Origin: JADGRB01 sp036267635
GTDB lineage: Bacteria > Myxococcota_A > Polyangia > Fen-1088
Direction of reading: 5' to 3'
NCBI GenBank assembly: GCA_036267635.1
Contig: DATAVR010000094.1
Location: 1-64,000 of the forward strand
DNA: 64,000 nucleotides
Shown here: positions 56,117-63,653 of the stretch, one piece after another
Layout: each line of letters begins with the position of its first letter
How positions within the stretch are numbered: the stretch's first letter is position 1
Notes under the pieces: model-generated
The model's input: the letters and a program-made list of their open reading frames with translations, nothing else
Told to the model about the DNA's origin: nothing
Database searches by the model: none
Program-made: the position numbers and the translations under genes

Positions 56117-56264
56117 CAAGGATGCGAGGTTGCCTCACCGCCAGCGTAGATGCCTGGCCGGGGCGAGGTCAAGCGCGACACCCCTGAACCGGATCCGCTC
56201 CGGTGGGGGCGCGCGCGCAAGGCTCGGCCTGAGCCCCGTCGACCTCGAGACGCCCCCGGGCTCC

Positions 56265-56287
56265 CAGATCGGCGATCTCGTGATCTG
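56265..56287. promoter_or_regulatory. Inverted repeat in the divergent kinase/DUF1579 intergenic region
   Basis: CAGATC at 56265-56270 and GATCTG at 56282-56287, 11 bp apart, with another GATCT between. The 245 bp gap at 56117-56361 also holds the small hairpin GGCTC/GAGCC at 56221-56235. It lies about 75 bp before the DUF1579 start and could be an operator. Confidence 0.3.
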
Positions 56288-56361
56288 GAAAACACCGGAT
56301 CATCAAATTGCTTGTCTCCGGCGGCGCTGAATGGGTCTATGGTGCGCGCCAAGGAGGCCCC

Positions 56362-57063
56362 ATGAAGACCATCAAGCTCGTCTCTCTGTCCGTGGTGATG
56401 TTGTCCGCCGCTTCGGTGCTCGGCGCTGATAAGCCCGCCGCTGCACCGGCCCCCGCTGCCGCTGCGCCCGCACCTGCGGCCGCAGCGCCGGCGCCCGCCG
56501 CCAAGCCGACGCCGGCTCCGGTGGCCGCCAACACGCCAGCGGCGAAGCCGGCGCCGGCTCCGGCCGCCGCTGCGCCTGCCGCGCCGCCGGCACCGCCCGT
56601 GCCCGCGCCGGAGCTGGTGGCGTTCGCCAAGAACTTCGAGGGGAGCTGGAAGTGCGACTCGAAGTTCCCGGCCGGCGCCATGGGACCGGGCTCGCCCGAG
56701 ATGAACGGCAAGTCGACCGTCAGCATCAAGAAGGACCTGAACGGCTTTTGGTACAAGGGCCTCTACGAGATCAAGAAGTCCAAGACCATGCCCGGCATGA
56801 AGGCCCAGTTCTCCATGGGATACGATCCGGGCGGCAAGCAGGTCCTCCTGACCGGCACCGACAGCATGGGCAGCGGCTGGTTCGCCGGCGGCCCGATCCA
56901 GGGCGACTCGGTCACCACGGTGGGAGACATGTACATGATGGGGATGAAGTCCAAGGTCCGCGAATCGATGAGCAAGAAGAGCGACAAAGAGGTGTTTCAC
57001 AAGCTCGAGATCGACATGGGCAAAGGGTTCCAGACGGTCGGCGAAGACACCTGTAAGAAGTAG
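56362..57063 (+). CDS. Exported DUF1579-like protein with Ala/Pro linker
   Basis: 233 residues from the ATG at 56362, with a strong AAGGAGG at 56351-56357. A signal peptide (TIKLVSLSVVMLSAASVLGA) is followed by an Ala/Pro-rich linker of about 60 residues (PAAAPAPAA repeats). The globular part (about 85-233) reads as a beta-barrel of the DUF1579 type: FAKNFEGSWKCDSKFPAG, STVSIKKDLNGFWYKGLYEI, SMGYDPGGKQVLLTGTDSMG and HKLEIDMGKGFQTVG. These lipocalin-like proteins probably bind small ligands. Single-gene unit, diverging from the kinase operon. Confidence 0.8.
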   Translation: MKTIKLVSLSVVMLSAASVLGADKPAAAPAPAAAAPAPAAAAPAPAAKPTPAPVAANTPAAKPAPAPAAAAPAAPPAPPVPAPELVAFAKNFEGSWKCDSKFPAGAMGPGSPEMNGKSTVSIKKDLNGFWYKGLYEIKKSKTMPGMKAQFSMGYDPGGKQVLLTGTDSMGSGWFAGGPIQGDSVTTVGDMYMMGMKSKVRESMSKKSDKEVFHKLEIDMGKGFQTVGEDTCKK

Positions 57064-57179
57064 CTCCGCGACGCGAAGACCGACGACGCGAAGACCGACG
57101 GCACGAAGATCGAAATTCGCGCCGGCCGCCGCTGTGAGTGCGTCGGCCGGCGCTGCAACTTTCCAGGGCGCTTTCGCTC

Positions 57180-57656
57180 CTAGCGCCGGGTCCGTCGGAA
57201 GATGGCCCAAAGCAGGACCACCAGGGCGGCGAGACCGACGACCGCCGCGAGGCGCGGACCGCGCAGGGTCTCCGCCGCCTCGAACAACAGCCGGAAGAGG
57301 GCCGCGAGCGCGCGCAGGATCAGGGCGCCGGCTCGGAAGACGATCGGCAGCGCCAGCAGCAGCGCCGCCCACTTGACGAACCTGCCGCTCATCGCGCGCT
57401 CGGCGGCCGCGCGCGAGGTTCGCGTGCGCGAGCCGGCGTCGAATGCGGCCCGGCGCGCCCGATCGGAGAGAAGCTCGTAGGCGCGGTTGATCTCGGCCAT
57501 GCGGGCGCTGGCCAGCTCCTCCAACGGATTGCCGGCGTGCTGATCGGGATGGTAGCGCGCGGCCAGCGACAGATAGGCAGCGCGAATCTCCTCGGCCGTC
57601 GCCGTTCGCGCCACGCCGAGGACGCCGTACGGATCCCAGTCGCTGGCGGCGGCCAT
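57180..57656 (-). CDS. Membrane-anchored J-domain protein
   Basis: 158 residues from an ATG overlapping the HflC stop by 1 bp. A full J domain spans 6-70: DPYGVLGVARTATAEEIRAAYLSLAARYHPDQ, with the HPD tripeptide that stimulates Hsp70 ATPase, then AEINRAYELLSDRARRAAFD. Two or three hydrophobic segments fill the C-terminal half (VKWAALLLALPIVFRAGALIL, LAAVVGLAALVVLLWAIF), so the J domain faces the cytosol from the membrane. Coupling to hflC suggests it brings DnaK to the HflKC complex. No cysteine-rich or substrate domain of DnaJ is present. Confidence 0.9.
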   Translation of the reverse strand: MAAASDWDPYGVLGVARTATAEEIRAAYLSLAARYHPDQHAGNPLEELASARMAEINRAYELLSDRARRAAFDAGSRTRTSRAAAERAMSGRFVKWAALLLALPIVFRAGALILRALAALFRLLFEAAETLRGPRLAAVVGLAALVVLLWAIFRRTRR

Positions 57657-58627
57657 CAGTGCTTGGCGCCGCGCGGGGCGGGCCCGCCCGCGTTCGCCGA
57701 CTGCAGGTAGCGGAAGACGTCGGCGCCGGTCGACAGCATCAACCAGCTCTGCTTATCGATGGTGGTCTTGTAGGTCTCCATCGTGCGCAGGAATTTGTAC
57801 AGCTCGCGGTCGCGGTTGTAGGCCTCGGCGTAGATGGCGGTCGCCTGGGCGTCGCCGCCCCCCATCACCTCCTGGGTCTTCTTGTACGCCTCGGACTCGA
57901 TCACCTTGAGCTCGCGCTCTTTCTTGCCGCGAATCTCGGCGCTCTTCCCCTGACCCTCCGAGCGGTAGCGGTCGGCGATGCGCTTGCGCTCGGAGATCAT
58001 GCGATCGAACACCTTGGCCTGGACCGTCTCGATGTAGTTGATGCGCTGGATCTGCACGTCGACCAATTCGATCCCGTAGTCTGGCATGACCTGCGAGGCG
58101 CGCTCGAGGATGAGGCGGGTGATCTTGTCACGCCCGAGATCGATCTTGCGCACCGCCTCGGCGTCCATCACGTCCTCGGCCTCGTCGGACTGCTCGAAGG
58201 CGCGGTTGCTGACCCGCACGATCTCGATGAGGTTGTGGCTGGCGATCACGTTGCGCGTCTCGCCGTCGATGATGTCGTCGAGGCGCGACTGCGCGCCGCG
58301 CTCGTCGCGCAGCCGTTGGAAGAAGAGCAGCGGGTTGGCGATGCGCCAGCGCGCGTAGGTCTCGACCCAGATGTACTTCTTGTCGCGGGTCGGCACCTGA
58401 TTCGGGCTGCCGTTCCACTCCAGCCAGCGCTTGTCGAAGACGTTCACGTCCTCGGTGAAGGGGATCTTCACGTGCAGGCCGGGGGTGGTGATGGCGTGGC
58501 CGATCGGCTCGCCGAACTGCGTGATCACCACCTGCTCCTGTTCTGACACCGTATAGAAGGTGGAGAAGAGCGTGGCGATTCCCAGGACCGCCAGCGCGCC
58601 CCCTATGACGAGGCCGCGCGTGGTCAC
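57656..58627 (-). CDS. hflC: HflC, membrane protease modulator
   Basis: 323 residues from a GTG overlapping the HflK stop by 4 bp (GTGA). An N-terminal membrane helix (GLVIGGALAVLGIATLFSTF) is followed by the SPFH/band 7 domain (VSEQEQVVITQFGEPIG, HVKIPFTEDVNVFDKRW, YARWRIANPLLFFQRL), then the helical C-terminal region (RIADRYRSEGQGKSAEIRGKKERELKVIESEAYKKTQEV) and the AQATAIYAEAYNRDRELY motif. HflC and HflK form a periplasmic-facing cage around the FtsH protease. Confidence 0.96.
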   Translation of the reverse strand: MTTRGLVIGGALAVLGIATLFSTFYTVSEQEQVVITQFGEPIGHAITTPGLHVKIPFTEDVNVFDKRWLEWNGSPNQVPTRDKKYIWVETYARWRIANPLLFFQRLRDERGAQSRLDDIIDGETRNVIASHNLIEIVRVSNRAFEQSDEAEDVMDAEAVRKIDLGRDKITRLILERASQVMPDYGIELVDVQIQRINYIETVQAKVFDRMISERKRIADRYRSEGQGKSAEIRGKKERELKVIESEAYKKTQEVMGGGDAQATAIYAEAYNRDRELYKFLRTMETYKTTIDKQSWLMLSTGADVFRYLQSANAGGPAPRGAKH

Positions 58628-59649
58628 GGCGCCTCCTTCGTGCTGTCGGGGCCGCCCCCGAGCGGAAACAGCGGCAGGATCCCCTTGGCCTTCTCATCGA
58701 AGATCAGCTTCTTCCCGGCCGCCGGGAGCACGGCGCTGAGTGTCTCCAGGTAGAGCCGCGTGCGGGTCACCTCGGGCGCCTTGCGGTACTCCTCCTGCAG
58801 CGCGACGAACCGCTCGGCGTCCCCCTTGGCGCGGTTCACCCGGTCGACGGCGTAGCCCTCCGAGGCCTCGATCTTCTGCTCGGCCAGGCCGCGGGCGCGC
58901 GGGATCTCCTGGTTGTATTCGGCCCAGGCCTCGTTGATGGCGCGCTCGCGCTCTTGAATCGCCTGGTTCACTTCGTTGAACGAGGGCTTCACCGATTCGG
59001 GCGGATCCACGTCCTGCAGCACCAGTTGCTGCACGGAGATCCCGTTGTCGTAGCGCTTGCAGAGATCCGAGAGCAGCTCCTTGGCCTTGGCGGCGATCGC
59101 CTCGCGCCCGACGGTCAGCAGCTCGGTGACGCTGTGGTCGCCGACGACCGTGCGCATCGACGCCTCCGCCATCAGCCGGAAGGTCTGCTCCACGTCGCGC
59201 AGCTTGAAGAGGTACTTGTACGGGTCGGAGATCTTGTACTGGACGATCCATTCGACCGTCGCGACGTTCAGATCTCCGGTCAGCATCGACGACTCGGCGG
59301 CGGTCTTCTCGTCCTTGCGGAAGGTGCTGTCGACGTCGGCGTTGACGGTGCGGAACCCGAACTCCTGCTTGAGCTGCCGCTGAACGGGGACCTTCTGCAC
59401 CTGCTCGATGCCGAACGGAATCTTGCCGTGCGGCCCGGGGTTGGTGGTGCGCACGAACCTCCCGAACCGCGTCACCAGCCCCACCTCGTCGGGCTCGACC
59501 TGATAGTAGGAGCCGACCAGCGCGGCGAGGACCAGCACGATCCCGACGGCGCCCAGGATGAGCCGCCGCGATCCCCGCAGCCGGTCCCAGAAATCCCGCG
59601 CCGCGCGCAGCAGCTGCTCCTGATCGAAGTCCCCGCGCCCGTTCGTCAT
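58624..59649 (-). CDS. hflK: HflK, membrane protease modulator
   Basis: 341 residues from the ATG at 59649, with AAGAAGG upstream. One membrane helix (RLILGAVGIVLVLAALVGSYY) near residue 30, then the band 7 domain with VEPDEVGLVTRFGRFVRTTNPG, WIVQYKISDPYKYLF and a catalytic-like MRTVVGDHSVTELL, and the characteristic IPRARGLAEQKIEASEGYAVDRVNRAKGDAERF segment. Partner of HflC in the FtsH-associated complex. It starts the operon hflK-hflC-J-domain gene and diverges by 35 bp from the glycosidase-like lipoprotein. Confidence 0.96.
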   Translation of the reverse strand: MTNGRGDFDQEQLLRAARDFWDRLRGSRRLILGAVGIVLVLAALVGSYYQVEPDEVGLVTRFGRFVRTTNPGPHGKIPFGIEQVQKVPVQRQLKQEFGFRTVNADVDSTFRKDEKTAAESSMLTGDLNVATVEWIVQYKISDPYKYLFKLRDVEQTFRLMAEASMRTVVGDHSVTELLTVGREAIAAKAKELLSDLCKRYDNGISVQQLVLQDVDPPESVKPSFNEVNQAIQERERAINEAWAEYNQEIPRARGLAEQKIEASEGYAVDRVNRAKGDAERFVALQEEYRKAPEVTRTRLYLETLSAVLPAAGKKLIFDEKAKGILPLFPLGGGPDSTKEAP

Positions 59650-59684
59650 GGAACCTTCTTTCAGAGTCCGGTGGCAAACTCAAG

Positions 59685-60950
59685 GTGAAGCGCGGAACCG
59701 ACGAGCGAATCGAGGTGACTCTGCGTGCGGCTGGGTTGGCCCCTTGCGCCTTCGCGCTGGTGGCCGCCTGCAGCAGCGGCGGTGCAGGCGGACCAGCCGG
59801 TGGCGGCGGTGGCAACGCAGCCGGCAACGCGGGCGCTGGCGGCATGGCGGGCGGCGGCGCCGCTGGCTCAGGCAGCGGGGGCGCCGCTGGCTCGGGCGCC
59901 TTGGTGAACCCGGCACCGGGGAGCGGCTTCTTCGTCGGCGCGAACTTCTGGAACATCGACTGGGAGGGGCAGGGCGACTACTTCCAGAGCGGCGTCGACT
60001 TCGCGACCACCACCAATCCGTGGGTGCCCGAGCTGCTGACCGATCTCGCCCCCTACCACGTGCTGCGGTTCATGGACTGGAACCAGACGAACGACAGCAA
60101 CAACTCGCAGGCCGTCTGGACCACCCGCAAGCAGAAGACCGATCCACAGAGCGAGCCGGTCGCGTTCGAGTGGCAGATCGATCTCTGCGACCGCACCAAG
60201 AAGGACTACTGGCTGAACGTCCCGCACGAGGCTTCGGCGAGCTACTGGACCGAGCTGGCCCAGCTGGTCTACACCCAGCTCGATCCGTCGCTGCGCGTCT
60301 ATCTCGAGTGGTCGAACGAGGTCTGGAACGGCTCGTTCCCGCAGAATGCCTACGCGGCGGCCGAGGGGCAGAGCCTCGGCCTGTCCGGCAGCGATGCGGC
60401 CGCGTCCTACTACGTCTACGAGGCGGTCCGCATGTACGAGGCCTTCGAGGCGGTGTTCGGCAAGGGGAGCCCGCGTCTCGTCAAGGTGCTCTCCGGGCAG
60501 GCCGCTTACGACGGCCCTTGCACCAACGACGTCAAGGCCCTCTCCGATTCCACCATCAACCCGCGAAGGACGATGCCCGACGTCTACGCCGTGGCCCCCT
60601 ACATCTCGGGCACGACCGTGGCGGCGGTGAGCGGGGCCATCGCCGGGATCAAGAGCGGCTTGCAGTCGAACGCCACCTGCGCGGCGATGGCCTCGCTGCC
60701 GCTCGTCTCTTACGAGGGGGGCGCGGACTCGTACTCCGCGACCAATTGCCAGAGCGTCCAGACCGATCCGGGGATGCACGACGTCTACACCTCCTATCTC
60801 GACGCGCTGGTCGCCGACGGCCTCGAGGGGCCGTTCATGCAGTACACGCACGCCGGATCGTGTTGGGGGATGAAGGTGAAGACGTCAGACGCCAACTCGG
60901 CGGCGCCCAAGTACCAAGGGCTGCTCGACTGGCTCGCCGCGCATCCCTGA
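59685..60950 (+). CDS. Glycoside-hydrolase-like lipoprotein
   Basis: 421 residues from the GTG at 59685 (GTG at 59715 would give a tidier signal peptide). Lipobox ALVAAC, then a Gly/Ala/Ser-rich linker (about 30-75). The rest resembles a TIM-barrel glycosidase: SGFFVGANFWNIDWEGQ at the start, YHVLRFMDWNQTND, then LRVYLEWSNEVWNGSF where a WSNEVWN motif places a Glu suited as acid/base, and later VSYEGGADSY with a second Glu typical of a nucleophile. That pair and the spacing suggest a retaining, surface-attached polysaccharide hydrolase. The exact family is uncertain. Confidence 0.75.
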   Translation: MKRGTDERIEVTLRAAGLAPCAFALVAACSSGGAGGPAGGGGGNAAGNAGAGGMAGGGAAGSGSGGAAGSGALVNPAPGSGFFVGANFWNIDWEGQGDYFQSGVDFATTTNPWVPELLTDLAPYHVLRFMDWNQTNDSNNSQAVWTTRKQKTDPQSEPVAFEWQIDLCDRTKKDYWLNVPHEASASYWTELAQLVYTQLDPSLRVYLEWSNEVWNGSFPQNAYAAAEGQSLGLSGSDAAASYYVYEAVRMYEAFEAVFGKGSPRLVKVLSGQAAYDGPCTNDVKALSDSTINPRRTMPDVYAVAPYISGTTVAAVSGAIAGIKSGLQSNATCAAMASLPLVSYEGGADSYSATNCQSVQTDPGMHDVYTSYLDALVADGLEGPFMQYTHAGSCWGMKVKTSDANSAAPKYQGLLDWLAAHP

Positions 60951-61040
60951 CGGGGATCATGGCGGGCGACAGGGTGTAGTCTCGGCTTTCAGGCAACGCA
61001 AAGGGAGCTCTTCACGCGCAGCACCTTGACGGCGGCCAGC

Positions 61041-61088
61041 CGGTCAATCGGGTCGGTCAGTCGGTCAATCGGTCAATCCGTCAATCCG
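61041..61088. repeat. Imperfect tandem GGTCAATC repeats
   Basis: Units of CGGTCAATC-type sequence occur at 61041, 61053 (divergent GGTCAGTC), 61062, 61071 and 61080 (shorter). Unit spacing is about 9-10 bp. Possibly a regulator-binding array or simple-sequence expansion. Confidence 0.5.
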
Positions 61089-61167
61089 CTGGTGAGGGCC
61101 CGTACGTTCAGGGACGCTATTGACAGGATGTTTGCGCCGCGGGAACCTTCGAAAGCCGGGCGTCTTT

Positions 61168-61190
61168 GGGGGGAGCGCGTGGTGCCCCCC
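61168..61190. promoter_or_regulatory. G6/C6 inverted repeat
   Basis: GGGGGG at 61168-61173 pairs with CCCCCC at 61185-61190 across 11 bases. It could form a stable RNA hairpin on either strand. No T-run follows. Confidence 0.4.
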
Positions 61191-61219
61191 CATGCCGATT
61201 GTTCGCGTCCTCTTTGAGA

Positions 61220-61250
61220 CCCCGCCAACGATTCGTTGGCGCAGGCGGGG
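61220..61250. promoter_or_regulatory. Nested inverted repeats upstream of the LuxR-type gene
   Basis: The inner pair is GCCAACG at 61224-61230 with CGTTGGC at 61234-61240, separated by ATT. An outer pair, CCCCGCC at 61220-61226 with GGCGGGG at 61244-61250, competes with it. Two alternative hairpins could switch, as in attenuators, or the site may bind a dimeric regulator. Confidence 0.45.
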
Positions 61251-61262
61251 CAGGTTCGCAAC

Positions 61263-61278
61263 GTGCAATAAATTGCAC
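61263..61278. promoter_or_regulatory. AT-rich palindrome, candidate operator
   Basis: GTGCAAT at 61263-61269 and ATTGCAC at 61272-61278, separated by AA, a 16 bp site with perfect 7 bp arms. It lies 80 bp before the LuxR-type gene start. Dyad sites of this shape are typical targets of dimeric LuxR- or Lrp-type regulators, so self-regulation is plausible. Confidence 0.45.
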
Positions 61279-61358
61279 CGACCTGCGTTGAAACTGTGCG
61301 GACGTTGTAACGGATGAACTGACGCCGTCGGGACTCTTTAGCTTGGGAGGGGCGGGAG

Positions 61359-61889
61359 ATGAGGAATGACCTGCATCGAACGGAGGGGGCCGCACGCGAA
61401 ACTCGGTTGCCCGAGGGGCTCGCGACCTTTGCCGCTTTCGAGACGGCGCTGAGCATGATTCCCCAGCCCACCTTCGTGATCGGCCGGGGTGGCGAGATTC
61501 TGCACGCCAACAGGTCGGGGGAGCAGCTGCTCGTCCGAGAGCGGCTCAACATCGAGCGCTCGTTGATCCAGGCCGCTCGGGGTGAGGCGCAAGAGCTTGC
61601 CTGGCGGCTCACCTCCCTCGGGGACGCGCTTCGGCCTCCGGGGTTCATCGCCGTCCTCGATCCCGTTTCCCCCCGTGCCGGCGGCCCCCAGCCCGGCGCT
61701 TGCGGCTGGAAGCTCACCGCGCGCCAGGCCGAGGTGCTGGAGCTGGTCGCGCGGGGAGAGACCAACGCGGCGATCGCGACGACACTGGGGATCAAGGAGC
61801 GAACCGTCGAATTCCACCTTTCGGCGCTCTTCGACAAGGCCGGCGTCGACAACCGCGCGACGTTGATCGCGCGGTTGCTGGCGCTCTGA
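61359..61889 (+). CDS. LuxR-type transcriptional regulator with PAS-like N-terminus
   Basis: 176 residues from the ATG at 61359, with GGAGG about 8 nt upstream. The N-terminal 75 residues (FETALSMIPQPTFVIGRGGEILHANRSGEQLL) resemble a small PAS domain that may sense a ligand. The C-terminal 60 residues are a GerE/LuxR helix-turn-helix: LTARQAEVLELVARGETNAAIATTLGIKERTVEFHLSALFDKAGVDNRATLIARLL. It has no receiver domain, so it is not a classical two-component regulator. Target genes are unknown. The palindrome at 61263-61278 may be its own operator. The gene ends 21 bp before the convergent lipoprotein. Confidence 0.9.
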   Translation: MRNDLHRTEGAARETRLPEGLATFAAFETALSMIPQPTFVIGRGGEILHANRSGEQLLVRERLNIERSLIQAARGEAQELAWRLTSLGDALRPPGFIAVLDPVSPRAGGPQPGACGWKLTARQAEVLELVARGETNAAIATTLGIKERTVEFHLSALFDKAGVDNRATLIARLLAL

Positions 61890-61910
61890 GCCCCAGTGTG
61901 ACCCGACGCC

Positions 61911-63497
61911 TCAGTTGGTGAAGCGGAGGTTGTCGAGGATCCAGGTCCGGTTGGTCGGATTGGCGTTGAGCGCGAATCCCCACGAGCAGTCGCTGGCGCC
62001 CTGGCGCAGCGTGCTGCTCACCTGGCTCGGAAGCGGGAACCGCAGCGTGGAGTACGCGTTCTGCGGCTTGCCGGTCAGCTCGACCTGCCCGATGTACTCA
62101 TTGAACGCGTTCACCGAGGGACAGGTGAGGTACATCTGCAGCGCCCCCAGGTAGGACTGATTCGGTTGATTGTTGGGGATGAAGAGGTCGACGCTGACCG
62201 CGGAGTTCAACGCCAGCCCTGCAGCAACGAAGGGCACGCTGTTGATCGGCATGTAACCCTGCCCTTGGATTCCCAGCGCGCCGCACCCCTGCGTCACCGG
62301 CGAGGTCACCAGTGAAAGGGCGGCGACGGTCGACGACCACGACTGCGGGTCCTCGAAACCGAACAGCCGATCACGCGGCGAGGCGGTCGAGCAGGCCTTC
62401 GTGGCAGGCGTAGAAGGTGTTCCGGGCATGGTGAACGTGACGCTGATCGGGAGCGGCTTTCCGTTCGGGTCTACGTCCTTGAAGCTGAACGTCCCTGAGA
62501 GATTGAGGGTGGTGTTGGAAAGGATCATGTCCAGGTCGGTGTCGTTCACCAGGTGGTAGATTTGTGGAACGCCTGCCGCCAAGCCGATGACCTGGAGTTG
62601 GAGGTTGCCCGCAGCGATTCCGGTGTGCGAGGGGTTGTCTGGATCGCCGATCTCGAGGGTGGCCGGAACGCTGTTCGTGACGAGGACGTTCGAGAGCTGA
62701 GTCCCCGACACGGCGAGGTCGGCAACATTAATGCTCAGGGCGCTCAGTTGACCGCCGCTAAAGGCGGCGGATCCACGGGTGAGCGAGAAGGGGACCGTCA
62801 TCCCCGAACCGGTGGCCCGACCGAGCGGCCCCGGCGTCAAATCGTACGCGATGAGCGCGGCCGTCTCGGTGGCGCACTCGGGGTCGCTCGCCAAGATCTT
62901 GGTGATGTGCATAACCCCATCACGGTCGAGGGGATTGGGCTTGACGGCGTCGACCGCGCTGGCGGTCGTGAGGTCGTAGCAGTTTCCGGGAGGTGCGGGA
63001 TTCGCGTGGGAATCGTCGGTGATCGAGTTGCAGACGCTGCCGACACCCTCCGGGCACCTGTGTTGATGAACCTGGAACGCGACGCTCGCCCTGCCGGCGG
63101 TGCTCTTGCCCAGGGGATGGCAGGTCCCGACCACCGGCAGGTTGTTGGGGTTCAGGGTCCCCGTCGAGGTGCACGGCATGGGATAGGGATAGTTCGCCTG
63201 CGGATTGGAGGTCGCCGCGTTACAGAAGACGGCACAGGCCGCGTCCATGGTGCTCTGGCTGCCGTCTGTCGCGCACACGGTCCCGATGACCGGGGGAGGC
63301 GGCGTCGCGAAAGTCATGCATTGGGGTCCGTTGGCGCCGAGCGTTTCCGCGATGCATTCCTGGCGAACGACCGTGCAGTCCACGACCGTCGTGGTATCCG
63401 GCGCTACCATCCCCCGGTTTGCGCATCCGCCGGTGGACAGGGTTAGAAAGCCAATTGACAGGGTGCTCGAAACCAAACGGCCAAAGCGTTTTCTCAT
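61911..63497 (-). CDS. Large secreted lipoprotein, unknown function
   Basis: 528 residues from the ATG at 63497, preceded by GAGGAGAG. Lipobox STGGC. The mature protein has several Cys (VDCTVVRQECIAE, ACAVFCNAATS, GSVCNSITDDS) and two likely domains. Residues about 200-350 are beta-rich (MTVPFSLTRGSAAFSGGQLSALSINV, TLEIGDPDNPSHTG). The last 150 residues look like a carbohydrate-binding-type beta-sandwich, with SPRDRLFGFEDPQSWSS at the start and TWILDNLRF at the end, as in CBM-like modules. I recognise no catalytic motif. Possible substrate-binding surface protein. Confidence 0.7.
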   Translation of the reverse strand: MRKRFGRLVSSTLSIGFLTLSTGGCANRGMVAPDTTTVVDCTVVRQECIAETLGANGPQCMTFATPPPPVIGTVCATDGSQSTMDAACAVFCNAATSNPQANYPYPMPCTSTGTLNPNNLPVVGTCHPLGKSTAGRASVAFQVHQHRCPEGVGSVCNSITDDSHANPAPPGNCYDLTTASAVDAVKPNPLDRDGVMHITKILASDPECATETAALIAYDLTPGPLGRATGSGMTVPFSLTRGSAAFSGGQLSALSINVADLAVSGTQLSNVLVTNSVPATLEIGDPDNPSHTGIAAGNLQLQVIGLAAGVPQIYHLVNDTDLDMILSNTTLNLSGTFSFKDVDPNGKPLPISVTFTMPGTPSTPATKACSTASPRDRLFGFEDPQSWSSTVAALSLVTSPVTQGCGALGIQGQGYMPINSVPFVAAGLALNSAVSVDLFIPNNQPNQSYLGALQMYLTCPSVNAFNEYIGQVELTGKPQNAYSTLRFPLPSQVSSTLRQGASDCSWGFALNANPTNRTWILDNLRFTN

Positions 63498-63653
63498 CTC
63501 GACTCTCCTCGCTGGACGACCTTCGACAACACAAACACCTCACTCGAGGTCCGCCCAGGCTCCCAATCAACGTCGGGTCTGTAAACTGAGGGAAACCACA
63601 GGTCGGTCGGTGAGCCGCCACTCGACATTAGGTGCTACGATCGCGCCCGCACC

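Larger units (their letters stand above)
60951..61358. other. Gene-free region with several inverted repeats
   Basis: No convincing ORF is seen in 408 bp. It contains a short tandem repeat (61041-61088), a GGGGGG/CCCCCC inverted repeat (61168-61190), a nested pair of hairpins (61220-61250) and an AT-rich palindrome (61263-61278), all upstream of the LuxR-type gene at 61359. A TTGACA at 61120-61125 has no matching -10 element. Confidence 0.6.

Noticed and set aside
61120..61125. TTGACA as a -35 box.
   Set aside because: No -10-like hexamer at 16-18 bp downstream (61142-61148 region is GC-rich).
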